A program made the position numbers and the translations under genes. From Flagellimonas hadalis (GTDB lineage: Bacteria; Bacteroidota; Bacteroidia; Flavobacteriales; Flavobacteriaceae), in NCBI RefSeq assembly GCF_007785775.2, contig NZ_VNIK02000001.1, forward strand, positions 291,844 through 355,843: a stretch of DNA of 64,000 nt, in the 5' to 3' direction. Positions within the stretch are counted from its first letter, which is position 1. Each line of letters starts with the position of its first letter. The notes beneath the pieces were generated by a model. The model was not told the DNA's origin. It searched no databases and worked only from the letters and a program-made list of their open reading frames with translations. This document shows positions 17,953 to 26,695 of the stretch, piece after piece.

Positions 17953-18020
17953 GGTCAAGTATTAGATTTGGTTAATAGTTTGTTATGTAAACGGTAAAAT
18001 GTTATGATTATTTCGTCCCG

Positions 18021-18812
18021 TCAAAAATCATCGTTGGGATACCAGTCCAATTGCACCACTTTGATATCGGGATTTCCTTGGTTGACGATTTGCTTGAACT
18101 TGGCTACATCGCTTACATCGGGCCTGCCCCTAAAATGATAGGGATAGACCTCTTTGGGTTTGAATTCGAGAACGGCATCGGCTGCACTTTCCACGGTCAT
18201 GGTATAAGGTAGGTTCATGCACACAAAGGCCTTATCAATATTTTTCAGGGCACGCATTTCTGGAATATCCTCCGTGTCCCCGGAAAAATAGATGCGCTCT
18301 TCACCAAAGGCGATCACATAACCGTTGCCTCTGCCTTTGGTGTGGAAGTCCAATGCCTCTTCCCTCAAGTTGTACATAGGGATGGCCTCTATGTCTATTC
18401 CGGCAAATTCTTTTTCCTCTCCATTGGCCATTACCTCAAGACTTAAGCCTGAATCCTCGGGAATTTGGTCGGCCACAGCTTGTGGTAGTATAATAATGGC
18501 ATCGTTTGTATCCAGTTCTTGAAGGGTTTCCAAATTGAAATGGTCGCCATGTATGTCAGTGATCAAAATCAGGTCTGGGGATTTTTGTCCATCAAAAATG
18601 GATTTGCCCCCGACAGGATCTATATATAAGGTAATATCCCCCAGTTCCAAAACCGCAGTGGCGTGTTCGATGGGTATGATCTTGGCTTTGGCCATTGTTT
18701 CCATTTCTTTTTGGGTTTCCACTTGGGCGGCCTCCTCTTTTTGAGGTTTGTTCTGCTTGCAGGCAAAGCCGAGGCCAACTGTTAGGACCAGTACAATTAT
18801 TTTTTTCTTCAT
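18021..18812 (-). CDS. MBL-fold metal-dependent hydrolase, lipoprotein
   Basis: The 263-residue protein starts with a lipoprotein signal (LGFACKQNK, lipid-modified Cys at about residue 18). The rest is a UlaG/YtkL-like metallo-beta-lactamase fold with the metal motif TDIHGDHFN near residues 88-96, FSGDTED near 175 and the late histidine in YPYHFRGRP near 228. These enzymes hydrolyse phosphoesters or lactones; the substrate is not evident. An envelope location follows from the lipobox. It lies head-to-tail with the secreted helical gene, 68 bases apart, and is divergent from the coiled-coil gene at 18981. Confidence 0.85.
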   Translation of the reverse strand: MKKKIIVLVLTVGLGFACKQNKPQKEEAAQVETQKEMETMAKAKIIPIEHATAVLELGDITLYIDPVGGKSIFDGQKSPDLILITDIHGDHFNLETLQELDTNDAIIILPQAVADQIPEDSGLSLEVMANGEEKEFAGIDIEAIPMYNLREEALDFHTKGRGNGYVIAFGEERIYFSGDTEDIPEMRALKNIDKAFVCMNLPYTMTVESAADAVLEFKPKEVYPYHFRGRPDVSDVAKFKQIVNQGNPDIKVVQLDWYPNDDF

Positions 18813-18980
18813 GATACTACGCTCTTGAGATTACTTTAAAGTTAAGGTATATGTATCACAAGGAAGATTTTTTAATATATTTTTTTTGATGGATGATCCA
18901 AATTTTGATCTAAAGCGTATATAAACCAAACACAATTGATTAAAAAACCTTAAACGAGAAATCAATTAACACAAAAAGTT

Positions 18981-19868
18981 ATGACTGAAACAAAGAATAA
19001 CAACGGATTGAAGGTAATAGCAGGATTGTTGGGTGTGGTTCTTTTGGGAACCATTATCTACACCGTGAGTCTATACCAGGATAAGAAGAAAACTACAGAT
19101 GCTCTTACACAGGAGAAAGAATTGGTTGTTGCTGACTTGAACAACTTGAAGTCTGAATATGACAAAGCCATTTTGGAGAGCAATGCCACCAATGAGGAAT
19201 TGGTAGCTGCTCGTGACAACATTGCAAAGTACATTGATTCTGTACAAGGAATGAAAGCGGATATCGCTTCTTTGTCTCGCTACAGAAGGCAAGTTGACGT
19301 ACTAAAAGCTGAAAGGGAAAAACTATTGAAGCAAGTGGATTCCTTGACACAGTCCAACAGCTTGTTGGCCATGCAACGTGACAGCACGTTCACTGAATTG
19401 GAAAAACAGACTGTTTTCAATGATTCCCTAGTAGTACAGAACACCCAATTGGCCGATGCCGTTGAAAGAGGTTCAGCTCTTAGTCTCTCCAGCTTTAGTG
19501 TAGATGCAGTTAAGGAAAGAAACAGTGGTAAATTGGTATCCACTTCCAGGGCCAAAGCAACTGACAAGTTCAAAGTATGCTTTACCGTGGCCGATAACGT
19601 AATCGCCGAGGCTGGTGATAGGGAATTCTATATCGAGGTTCTTGATCCACAAGGCAACGTTTTGGGAGATAGCTACACCAAATCCACTGAAGAAGGTGCC
19701 AATATCACCTACAGCAAAGGAACCAATTTCTACTACGAGAACAGCAACTTGGATGTTTGTGACTACATCAACAAGCCAGGTGATGAGTTCCCTAAAGGAA
19801 ATTATATGGTAAATGTATATGACAACAAATTGAAGTTGTTGGGCACCTCCAAATTCGAGTTGAAATAA
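18981..19868 (+). CDS. Membrane-anchored coiled-coil protein
   Basis: The 295-residue protein has an N-terminal transmembrane helix (about residues 10-28), a long coiled coil (about 30-160; many Glu, Lys and Leu heptads such as KAEREKLLKQVDSLTQ) and a C-terminal beta-rich domain (about 165-295) with two cysteines (KVCFTV and LDVCDYI). The C-terminal half would be exposed in the periplasm. I recognise this only as a flavobacterial family without known function; similar proteins are sometimes misnamed chromosome-partitioning proteins. Its leader contains the inverted repeat AATTGATT/AATCAATT at 18934 and 18960. A strong terminator follows. Confidence 0.75.
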   Translation: MTETKNNNGLKVIAGLLGVVLLGTIIYTVSLYQDKKKTTDALTQEKELVVADLNNLKSEYDKAILESNATNEELVAARDNIAKYIDSVQGMKADIASLSRYRRQVDVLKAEREKLLKQVDSLTQSNSLLAMQRDSTFTELEKQTVFNDSLVVQNTQLADAVERGSALSLSSFSVDAVKERNSGKLVSTSRAKATDKFKVCFTVADNVIAEAGDREFYIEVLDPQGNVLGDSYTKSTEEGANITYSKGTNFYYENSNLDVCDYINKPGDEFPKGNYMVNVYDNKLKLLGTSKFELK

Positions 19869-19892
19869 TTACACACTATCCATAAATGCCAA

Positions 19893-19924
19893 AAAGCCCG
19901 TCCAATTGAGGACGGGCTTTTTTT
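19893..19924 (+). terminator. Rho-independent terminator after coiled-coil gene
   Basis: AAAGCCCGTCC at 19893-19903 pairs perfectly with GGACGGGCTTT at 19910-19920 around AATTGA, and T residues follow. Confidence 0.93.
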
Positions 19925-19971
19925 GAATATATTTTTGCACAAATGACCTGTTGGGTATTTTGACTGAAATT

Positions 19972-20106
19972 TGTCAGTTCGAGTGATTTTTCGGAAGAAA
20001 AATTTTATCGAGAACCAAATTTTCAGTCTCAAAACCGATTAGCTAAACTGAATTTTCGATTTCTCGATACAAAATTCCTTTTGGAATTTCACTCGAATCG
20101 ACGGTT
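19972..20106. repeat. Large imperfect inverted repeat with TGTCAGTTCGAG end
   Basis: Two arms of about 45 bases (19972-20016 and about 20058-20106) are imperfect reverse complements, separated by about 42 bases. Shared outer words are TTCGAGTGA against TCACTCGAA, and inner ATCGAGAA against TTCTCGAT. Each arm also has its own small hairpin (ATTTTTC/GAAAAAT and AAATTCC/GGAATTT). The left end TGTCAGTTCGAG recurs exactly at 61181-61192. It lies between the coiled-coil gene terminator and the 3' end of fumC. It looks like a nested palindromic REP- or MITE-like element; no reading frame is inside. Confidence 0.7.
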
Positions 20107-20145
20107 TTGACATAAGAAACCTTTCAAAATGCATGCGTGCACAAT

Positions 20146-21543
20146 CTATTTCAGGCTGCCCACCATATCCTCAGGACGCACCCATTCGTCATACTCTTCC
20201 GGGGTAACATACCCTAAATTGACAGCCTCCTCACGCAAAGTGGTCCCATTCTTATGGGCCGTGTTGGCAATCTCGGCCGCTTTGTAGTAACCAATTTTGG
20301 TATTCAAGGCCGTTACCAACATCAACGAATTGTTCAACAAGGTTTTGATTACTTCATGGTTGGGTTCTATGCCCACTGCACAGTTTTCATCAAAGCTCAC
20401 AGAAGCGTCGCCCAACAATTCGGCAGATTGTAGGATGTTTGCCGCCATCATGGGTTTGAATACGTTCAACTCATAATGTCCCTGCGTACCACCCACGGCT
20501 ATGGCCACATCGTTGCCCATCACCTGGGCGCACACCATGGTCAAGGCCTCGCATTGGGTGGGGTTCACTTTTCCGGGCATGATGGAACTCCCCGGTTCAT
20601 TGGCTGGGATAATGATCTCACCAATTCCCGATCTAGGACCGGAAGCCATCATCCGTATATCGTTCGCAATTTTATTCAGGGAAACTGCCAATTGTTTCAG
20701 GGCGCCGTGGCTCTCCACAATGGCATCGTGGGCCGCAAGGGCCTCGAATTTATTTTCAGCAGTGACAAAGGGAAGTCCAGTGAACTCGGCAATATATTTG
20801 GCCACAAGCACATCATAGCCTTCAGGGGTGTTGAGGCCAGTACCGACGGCTGTTCCGCCAAGGGCGAGCTCTGCCAGGTGCGGCAAGGTGTTCTTTAGTG
20901 CCTTGATTCCATGTTCCAGTTGGGACACATAGCCCGAAAATTCCTGTCCCAAGGTCAGGGGAGTGGCATCCATAAGGTGGGTACGGCCTATTTTGACCAC
21001 ATTCTTGAACTCCTTGGACTTTTTATCCAAGGTGTTCTTGAGTTGCTCCACTCCTGGAATGGTCACTTCCACAATTTTTTTATAGGCCGCAATGTGCATG
21101 CCGGTGGGAAAGGTGTCGTTGGAGGATTGGCTCTTGTTCACATCATCGTTGGGTTGGATCGTTTTCTCGCCCTCGCCGATTTTTTTGCCAGCAATTTCGT
21201 GGGCCCTGTTAGCGATGACCTCGTTCACGTTCATGTTGCTCTGCGTGCCGGAACCTGTTTGCCAGATGACCAGGGGAAATTGGTCGTCGTGCTTCCCCTC
21301 AAGGATTTCATCGCACACTTGGGCGATGAGGTCCCTTTTTTCAACGCCCAGTACGCCCAGTTCATGGTTGGCGTAGGCCGCTGCTTTTTTTAGGTAGGCA
21401 AAACCGTAAACAATGTCCAAGGGCATAGATGCAGATGGACCAATTTTAAAATTGTTGCGGGAACGCTCGGTCTGGGCCCCCCAATATTTGTCCGCGGGCA
21501 CTTTCACCTCGCCCATGGTATCCTTTTCAATCCTAAAACTCAT
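20146..21543 (-). CDS. fumC: Class II fumarate hydratase FumC
   Basis: The 465-residue protein has the fumarase/aspartase signature [16 protein letters not shown] (near residue 315), the substrate-binding motif [14 protein letters not shown] near 98 and [11 protein letters not shown] near 185, all in the expected order. It interconverts fumarate and malate in the citric acid cycle without an iron-sulfur cluster. Length matches the family (about 463). The frame extends seven codons upstream, but the ATG at 21543 ([13 protein letters not shown]) matches the family start and lies 20 bases from a -7 box on the same strand. Confidence 0.95.
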   Translation of the reverse strand: MSFRIEKDTMGEVKVPADKYWGAQTERSRNNFKIGPSASMPLDIVYGFAYLKKAAAYANHELGVLGVEKRDLIAQVCDEILEGKHDDQFPLVIWQTGSGTQSNMNVNEVIANRAHEIAGKKIGEGEKTIQPNDDVNKSQSSNDTFPTGMHIAAYKKIVEVTIPGVEQLKNTLDKKSKEFKNVVKIGRTHLMDATPLTLGQEFSGYVSQLEHGIKALKNTLPHLAELALGGTAVGTGLNTPEGYDVLVAKYIAEFTGLPFVTAENKFEALAAHDAIVESHGALKQLAVSLNKIANDIRMMASGPRSGIGEIIIPANEPGSSIMPGKVNPTQCEALTMVCAQVMGNDVAIAVGGTQGHYELNVFKPMMAANILQSAELLGDASVSFDENCAVGIEPNHEVIKTLLNNSLMLVTALNTKIGYYKAAEIANTAHKNGTTLREEAVNLGYVTPEEYDEWVRPEDMVGSLK

Positions 21544-21563
21544 TTTTTCAAAATTTATACCCA

Positions 21564-21571
21564 CAAAGGTA
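21564..21571 (-). promoter_or_regulatory. -7 promoter box for fumC
   Basis: CAAAGGTA on the plus strand is TACCTTTG on the minus strand, a TAnnTTTG match, about 20 bases before the fumC ATG. Confidence 0.5.
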
Positions 21572-21684
21572 GTGGATAGGGCTTTTATTTGGTAGGAGAT
21601 TAAGGTAAATGCACTTTTTTTTCATTTGTGATTTGTTTTTTTTCGGAAGAAGAAGGTATCTTTGTTGTACTTAAAGGAAGAAAA

Positions 21685-21858
21685 ATGTTTGAATTTGACC
21701 AGTATCTAGGTTTTTTAGCTTTTTTGACAATTTTGACCATTGGTTTTTGGTTGATGATTTTCTTGTTGACCTTTGTGGTCCCTTACTGGTTGATAGGCAA
21801 CCTACGGGAAATGTATAAAGAACGAAAAGAGGCCAAACGGGCCCAATTGAATAAATAA
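21685..21858 (+). CDS. Small single-pass membrane protein
   Basis: The 57-residue protein has a long hydrophobic stretch at about residues 7-35 (rich in Phe, Leu and Ile, able to form one long or two short helices) and a strongly charged C-terminus (MYKERKEAKRAQLNK). The ATG at 21685 is preceded by AAAGGAAGAAAA, an unusual Shine-Dalgarno-like stretch for this phylum. A terminator follows directly. I do not recognise a family; the topology suggests an inner-membrane peptide with cytoplasmic tail. Confidence 0.6.
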   Translation: MFEFDQYLGFLAFLTILTIGFWLMIFLLTFVVPYWLIGNLREMYKERKEAKRAQLNK

Positions 21859-21860
21859 CA

Positions 21861-21889
21861 AAAAAGAAGCCGATTTGGCTTCTTTTTTG
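21861..21889. terminator. Bidirectional terminator after small membrane gene
   Basis: AAGAAGCC at 21864-21871 pairs with GGCTTCTT at 21877-21884 around GATTT, flanked by A and T runs on either side. Confidence 0.85.
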
Positions 21890-22003
21890 TTTTAGGGCAT
21901 TTTTGATTATTCTTCACAAAATCAATATCATATGCCATTTTCTGATTTCTTGGAGCAGCAAAATCTTGATGGATGAAAGAAGAACATACGGACACTACCG
22001 AAT

Positions 22004-22036
22004 AAAAAAAGAAGCCAAGTTGGCTTCTTTTTTTTG
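22004..22036. terminator. Bidirectional terminator after TonB receptor gene
   Basis: GAAGCC at 22011-22016 pairs with GGCTTC at 22022-22027, flanked by runs of A and T. It terminates the minus-strand receptor gene (stop at 22060). The stem is almost the same as the one at 21861-21889. Confidence 0.82.
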
Positions 22037-22059
22037 TCTTGGATTGATGGTCTTTCTCT

Positions 22060-24546
22060 TTAAAACTGCCCTTCACCTTCCTCAAAATCCCCTTGTCTCT
22101 CTTGATTCTGACGGTTGTTACGTTCCTTGGCTTGGTTAAACCTATAGATCAAGGAAAGGTTGACCTGTCTTTGTCTCCATTGGAACTCACTGTCCGAAGT
22201 AAAGGTAGGTGTTTGAGTAAAAGATCGGCGTTTTCTGGAGTTGAACACATCGCTCACATTCAATGAAAGGGTGGCCTTGTCCTTAAACAGGTCCTTGCTC
22301 ATGGCAAGGTTCAAGGAGAACATGGCCTTGTCCTTGGTCTGTGCATTCTGCCTCGGACCCATGTAGAACGAATTGGCTTGTAGATCTATCTTGGCCGGAA
22401 GGGTAAACTTGGAACTTAACCTAGCGAACCAACTGGAATTCTCCGTACCATAATCCACTCCGTTGAAAAATCCATCGGTCTTGAACGTGAAAAAGTTGAA
22501 GCTACTGTTCAAGCGCAACCATTTTACTGGGCTATAGATCATCCCTGCTTCCGCACCGATGCGCTGATTGGTGGAAAGGTTGATGGGTATGGATCGGATG
22601 ATCTGGATACCATCAGAGGTCAATTCCCCAGTTTCTTCCTGTATGCGCTCGAAGGAATTGGTCTCCCTTTGGTAATATACCGATGAAGTGAAGGTAAGCT
22701 CTTTCCATCGTTTCAAGTATCCAATATCAAACGCATTGGCATAGGCGGGGTCCAAATCGGGATTCCCTTGAAAAACATTGGTCCTACTTGATCGGGAAGG
22801 GAAGGGGTTGATGAACCAGCCCCTTGGCCTGTTGATCCTTCGGTTGTAGCCAACGGAAACATTGGCGGTTTCTGAAATTTCATAAATAAGGTTGACGGTA
22901 GGGAACAGTCCAAGGTAGTTTTTGTCAAAATTCAGGTCCACATCCTCGCCCAAAATCTCTTCCAGTGCCTCACTATCAATTTCAGAATCCACACTACCCT
23001 TCATCTGGGTGTTTTCCAAACGGAGACCCAAGAGCATGGAAAATTTGCCATACTTGTTTCCATACTGGGTATAGAGTGCATTTACGTTCTCATGATAGGT
23101 GAATACGTTGGTAAGGTCCAAATTGGTCTCAAAATTTCCTGTTCCTTGGTTCAAGGTGTCCAGTTGGTAATCGTTGATCTCTTTTTCAAAAGTACCTCGG
23201 TATCCGGCCTCAAATTGGGCTTCGCCCATGGGCAGCACATAATCGATCTGGGCCAGGATGTCATCTTGGGTCTGGATCTCATTGATGTTCTCCAGTGCCA
23301 ACAAATTTTGGTTGGGCACCACATTGTTTTCCTGGATTTCGGTGAAGACGGATTCATCATCATAGGAATATTGGAAATCCGCGGTCAGTTTATGCCCATC
23401 ATCATTGAAATTATTGGTATAGTTCAAGGAGACTTGGTAACTGTTGTCATTTTCGCCTTGATCCTCACTCCTGAATGTCCGACTGTTGAGGCTACCGTCA
23501 GCAAAACGTTGGTTGTCGTTTTCGGTCAGGTCGTTTTCGTCCGACCATCGATAGAAAAAACTACCGGTAACCGATGATTTTTCCGTGAGGAAGTATTCCA
23601 TGCCAATGTTCACGTTGAAACCTTCATTCTTTCTGGTAATATCCCTGTCCTCTATAATCCTATCAAATTCGCTGGCATCACTGAGGTAAGTATTGTCAAA
23701 ACGACCACCTCCAGGGGATTCACTCCGAAAATACCCCAAGGTGTTGAAAATATTGAACTTATCCGTCCTTAGGTTGAAGTTGGTAGTTGTCCTTGCATTG
23801 AAGGGCACTCCCACAGTGGCATTGACAGAACCGTTGATGCCCAAGGTCTTTTCCTTTTTAAGGACGATATTCAGGATACCTGCCGTTCCTTCTGCATCAT
23901 ATCGGGCAGAGGGACTGGTGATCACCTCTACTTTTTCGATGGCATCCGCAGGCAGTTGCTGCAGCACATCGGTGGAACCAAACCCGGCAAGGGCAGAGGG
24001 TTTGCCATTGATCAAGATTCGAACATTGTCATTTCCCCTAAGGCTTATCCCTCCTTCCACATCCACGGATACGGATGGGATATTGTTCAGGGCATCACTG
24101 ACATTTCCGCCGCTGGTAGTGATATCTTTTCCAATGTTATATATTTTTTTGTCCAATCGGACCTCCACAGTGGTCTTTTCCCCGACAACTTCCACTTCTT
24201 GTAGTTGTGCCACGTCGGGTGACAACCTTATGGAACCAAGATCTATGGACGAGTTATAGGTCTGTCCATCACGGGCATAGGTCTTATAGGAAATGTATTC
24301 CACGCGGATATTATAGGTGCCAGGAGCCGTTTCAATCTCAAATGAACCACTAGGGTCGGTGATTCCGCCGGTGACTTGGTTGGGATCGTCCGCTTTTTGC
24401 AGTACAAATGTGGCGTACTCCAAGGGCTGCCCGCTATCGGAATCCAATATTTTTCCTGTGATGGTTATATATTTTGGGTTTTGTTGTGCTTGCCCTGTGA
24501 ATGGAATAAGGGCCAACAGCAACAACGGGATAATAATCCTGTGCAT
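22060..24546 (-). CDS. TonB-dependent receptor / outer-membrane beta-barrel protein
   Basis: The 828-residue protein has a signal peptide (about 1-20), a carboxypeptidase-regulatory-like domain (about 28-110, with PLEYATFVL and the YISYKTY strand), a TonB plug (about 130-220; LNNIPSVSVDVEGGISLRGN and RILINGKPSAL, ending IEVITSPSARYDAEGTAGI-like) and a large beta-barrel to the C-terminus. The pattern matches the OMP_b-brl_3 type of TonB-dependent proteins, common in flavobacteria and usually of unknown substrate. No SusD-like gene is adjacent, so a polysaccharide-utilisation role is not supported. The C-terminal tail is rich in Asn, Gln and Glu after the last barrel strand. Confidence 0.9.
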   Translation of the reverse strand: MHRIIIPLLLLALIPFTGQAQQNPKYITITGKILDSDSGQPLEYATFVLQKADDPNQVTGGITDPSGSFEIETAPGTYNIRVEYISYKTYARDGQTYNSSIDLGSIRLSPDVAQLQEVEVVGEKTTVEVRLDKKIYNIGKDITTSGGNVSDALNNIPSVSVDVEGGISLRGNDNVRILINGKPSALAGFGSTDVLQQLPADAIEKVEVITSPSARYDAEGTAGILNIVLKKEKTLGINGSVNATVGVPFNARTTTNFNLRTDKFNIFNTLGYFRSESPGGGRFDNTYLSDASEFDRIIEDRDITRKNEGFNVNIGMEYFLTEKSSVTGSFFYRWSDENDLTENDNQRFADGSLNSRTFRSEDQGENDNSYQVSLNYTNNFNDDGHKLTADFQYSYDDESVFTEIQENNVVPNQNLLALENINEIQTQDDILAQIDYVLPMGEAQFEAGYRGTFEKEINDYQLDTLNQGTGNFETNLDLTNVFTYHENVNALYTQYGNKYGKFSMLLGLRLENTQMKGSVDSEIDSEALEEILGEDVDLNFDKNYLGLFPTVNLIYEISETANVSVGYNRRINRPRGWFINPFPSRSSRTNVFQGNPDLDPAYANAFDIGYLKRWKELTFTSSVYYQRETNSFERIQEETGELTSDGIQIIRSIPINLSTNQRIGAEAGMIYSPVKWLRLNSSFNFFTFKTDGFFNGVDYGTENSSWFARLSSKFTLPAKIDLQANSFYMGPRQNAQTKDKAMFSLNLAMSKDLFKDKATLSLNVSDVFNSRKRRSFTQTPTFTSDSEFQWRQRQVNLSLIYRFNQAKERNNRQNQERQGDFEEGEGQF

Positions 24547-24646
24547 AGTTTGATTTTAGGTGGCAAAAGTGGGTGGAAAAAAAGAGGTGAAGAAATTATT
24601 GTCCCCCAACAACGGATTTGGGCCTGTGAATGACCTTAAAGATTTG

Positions 24647-25126
24647 TTAATCCTTTTTCTTTTTCTTCTTCTTGACTTTTTTGGTGTTGAACCTGTTTTC
24701 CTGAAGTTCCAGGAATGCATTGTATTTATCTTCGGGAAGCCCGGCCTTTAGTTCTTCGTTCTGTCTTCTCTCGATTTTTTCGATTTCCTCCTTCATTTGC
24801 AAAGGCTCCAGTTGCAAGATCTGAAGTTCTATCCGTTGCTGGACGGATTGCACCAAGGAGGTCCTTACCACTGCCTGTTCAAAGGGATCTAAGCCCAGTG
24901 CCTCGGTAATGGAAGGCATTTGATCGTCCACGATTTCATCAGCTGTGGGAGGGGTCTCGTCTTTTTTGGATTCTGTTGGTCCTGCTTGTGGAACCATGTT
25001 CCGTTGTCTTCCATACCTACTGCCATAGCCATAGGGCGAACCATAACCATACTGGGCAACCAGATCGTTCATGGAAAGTAGCCCCAACAGAAAGGCAAGA
25101 AAAAATATGGTCTGGATTCGTTTCAT
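24647..25126 (-). CDS. Secreted hypothetical protein with poly-lysine tail
   Basis: The 159-residue protein has a signal peptide (about 1-24, ending LVAQ), a Tyr/Gly-rich low-complexity stretch (YGYGSPYGYGSRYGRQ), an acidic helical region (about 60-140; FEQAVVRTSLVQSVQQRIE) and a C-terminus of almost only lysine (KKVKKKKKKKD). I do not recognise a family. The helical part resembles heavy-metal-resistance-like periplasmic helical proteins in composition only. It lies between the receptor and arsC, with 100 bases to the receptor start. The lysine tail could bind acidic surface polymers; this is inference. Confidence 0.6.
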   Translation of the reverse strand: MKRIQTIFFLAFLLGLLSMNDLVAQYGYGSPYGYGSRYGRQRNMVPQAGPTESKKDETPPTADEIVDDQMPSITEALGLDPFEQAVVRTSLVQSVQQRIELQILQLEPLQMKEEIEKIERRQNEELKAGLPEDKYNAFLELQENRFNTKKVKKKKKKKD

Positions 25127-25192
25127 AATTTTAAAGATAAGATTTTGGCCGTATTTATGGGGCTATCTTGTGTTAAATTCAAGAATATAAAG

Positions 25193-25534
25193 TCAAAGTA
25201 AAGTCTTGATGGTTTCCGGCGGTCGGCCAATAACAGCTTTGTTTCCCTTCACCACTATGGGCCGTTCAATGAGCTTGGGATGTTCAACCATGGCCCGAAC
25301 TATCTGGTCGTCAGACAGTTTTTTTTCCTTGTAGTTTTCCTTCCAAATGGCTTCGTTTGTCCGTACCAAATCAATGGGGGCAATGCCCAGATAACCGATC
25401 AACGACTTGAGCTCTTCTTTCGTGGGAACATCATCCAGGTATTTGACAATCTCAAAATCCTTTCCCGATTTTTCTAAAATTTCCAGTCCTTCCCGCGATT
25501 TTGCACATCTGGGGTTGTGGTATATTTTCAACAT
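25193..25534 (-). CDS. arsC: Arsenate reductase-like ArsC/Spx-family protein
   Basis: The 113-residue protein has the ArsC/Spx thioredoxin-like fold with the single catalytic cysteine C10 in HNPRCAKSR, and LIERPIVVKGNKAVIGRPPE near the C-terminus, which holds the conserved Arg of ArsC. Glutaredoxin-dependent arsenate reductases use this cysteine; some members instead have other roles. It starts one base after the prfB stop codon, so the two genes form a coupled operon. There is no arsenic transporter or ArsR nearby, so a housekeeping redox role is possible. Confidence 0.87.
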   Translation of the reverse strand: MLKIYHNPRCAKSREGLEILEKSGKDFEIVKYLDDVPTKEELKSLIGYLGIAPIDLVRTNEAIWKENYKEKKLSDDQIVRAMVEHPKLIERPIVVKGNKAVIGRPPETIKTLL

Positions 25535-25535
25535 T

Positions 25536-26631
25536 TTATTCTTCTTTTTGCCCCATCATCATCAGATAGGCCTTTAAAAATGGATTGATTTCACCGTCCA
25601 TCACGGCATCCACGTTTCCGGTTTCCTCACCGGTCCGAACGTCTTTCACCAATTTGTAGGGGTGCATCACATAGTTCCGGATCTGCGAACCCCACTCGAT
25701 CTTCATCTTGGAGGATTCAATTTCCGCCCGGGCTTCCTGTTTTTTCCGCAGTTCTATCTCGTACAACTGGGATTTGAGCATTTTCAAGGCAGTTGCCCTG
25801 TTATCGTGCTGGGAACGGGAATCGGAACAGGAAATCTGTATGCCCGTAGGTTTGTGGAACAATTGCACCTTGGTCTCCACCTTGTTCACGTTCTGTCCAC
25901 CTGCGCCACTGGAGCGTGCGGTGGTGATCTCTATATCCGAAGGGTTGATCTCAATTTCAATGGTATCGTCCACCAGCGGATATACATAGACGGAAGCAAA
26001 CGAGGTGTGCCGTTTGGCATTGCTGTCAAAAGGGGAGATGCGCACCAACCGGTGCACGCCATTTTCACCCTTGAGCCATCCAAAGGCATATTCCCCATCA
26101 ATCTCCAAGGTTACCGTCTTTATGCCCGCCACATCACCTTCTTGGTAGTTGAGTTCCTTTACGGTGTAGCCACTTTTTTCGGCCCACATAAGGTACATCC
26201 GCATGAGCATGGATGCCCAATCGCAACTTTCCGTACCTCCGGCGCCAGCCGTTATCTGTAGGACCGCAGTGAGTTCGTCACCTTCATCGGAGAGCATGTT
26301 CTTGAATTCCAGGTTCTCGATGGCCTCCTTCGATTTTTTGAACTGGTTGGTCACTTCTTCTTCGGAAACCTCCCCTGCCTGTTGGAATTCCACCAGAACT
26401 TCGAGGTCCCCGACCAAGGTTTTGGCCTCTTCATAGTCCTCCACCCATTTTTTCTTGAACTTGAGGGATTGCATCTGTTTCTGGGCTTCTTGCGGATTGT
26501 CCCAAAAACTGGGAGCGAGGGTCTTTTCTTCCTCGTTCTCTATTTCAATAAGCTTGGCATCGATGTCAAAGATACCTCCTTAACGCACCAAGGCGCTCCA
26601 TAAGATCTTTCTGCTGATCTGTAGTTACCAT
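25536..26631 (-). CDS. prfB: Peptide chain release factor 2, with programmed +1 frameshift
   Basis: The gene is split between two frames. Frame 0 runs from the ATG at 26631 for 21 codons (ending RRYL) and meets TGA at 26568-26566. A +1 shift at CTT-T continues with [15 protein letters not shown] and reaches the stop at 25536, giving 364 residues, the normal RF2 length. The slip site reads AGGAGG TAT CTT TGA C, the classic autoregulatory arrangement: an internal Shine-Dalgarno element three bases before CTT and a weak TGAC stop. The SPF anticodon motif (RISPFDSN) and GGQ motif ([10 protein letters not shown]) are present. RF2 ends translation at UGA and UAA; low RF2 promotes the shift. Confidence 0.96.
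26566..26580 (-). promoter_or_regulatory. prfB programmed frameshift site
   Basis: On the minus strand this reads AGGAGGTATCTTTGA: Shine-Dalgarno-like AGGAGG at 26580-26575, TAT, slippery CTT, and in-frame TGA at 26568-26566 followed by C. This is the canonical RF2 recoding signal. Confidence 0.96.
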
Positions 26632-26646
26632 GTAATCTATTTTCGG

Positions 26647-26654
26647 CAAAAATA
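26647..26654 (-). promoter_or_regulatory. -7 promoter box for prfB
   Basis: CAAAAATA on the plus strand is TATTTTTG on the minus strand, a TAnnTTTG match 16 bases before the prfB ATG. Confidence 0.45.
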
Positions 26655-26695
26655 GGTTTCTTTCGGCACATAGCCTTAAAAATAACCAAAGAGTC

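Noticed and set aside
18934..18967. Inverted repeat AATTGATT/AATCAATT in the leader of the coiled-coil gene
   Set aside because: Short, AT-rich and without T run; could occur by chance, so only mentioned in the gene entry.
21903..22139. 78-codon frame between the two terminators
   Set aside because: Runs through a terminator hairpin and into the receptor gene on the other strand; no coding pattern.
23092..23577. 161-codon plus-strand frame inside the TonB receptor gene
   Set aside because: Shadow of the receptor coding sequence; the residue pattern is low in charge diversity and has no start context.
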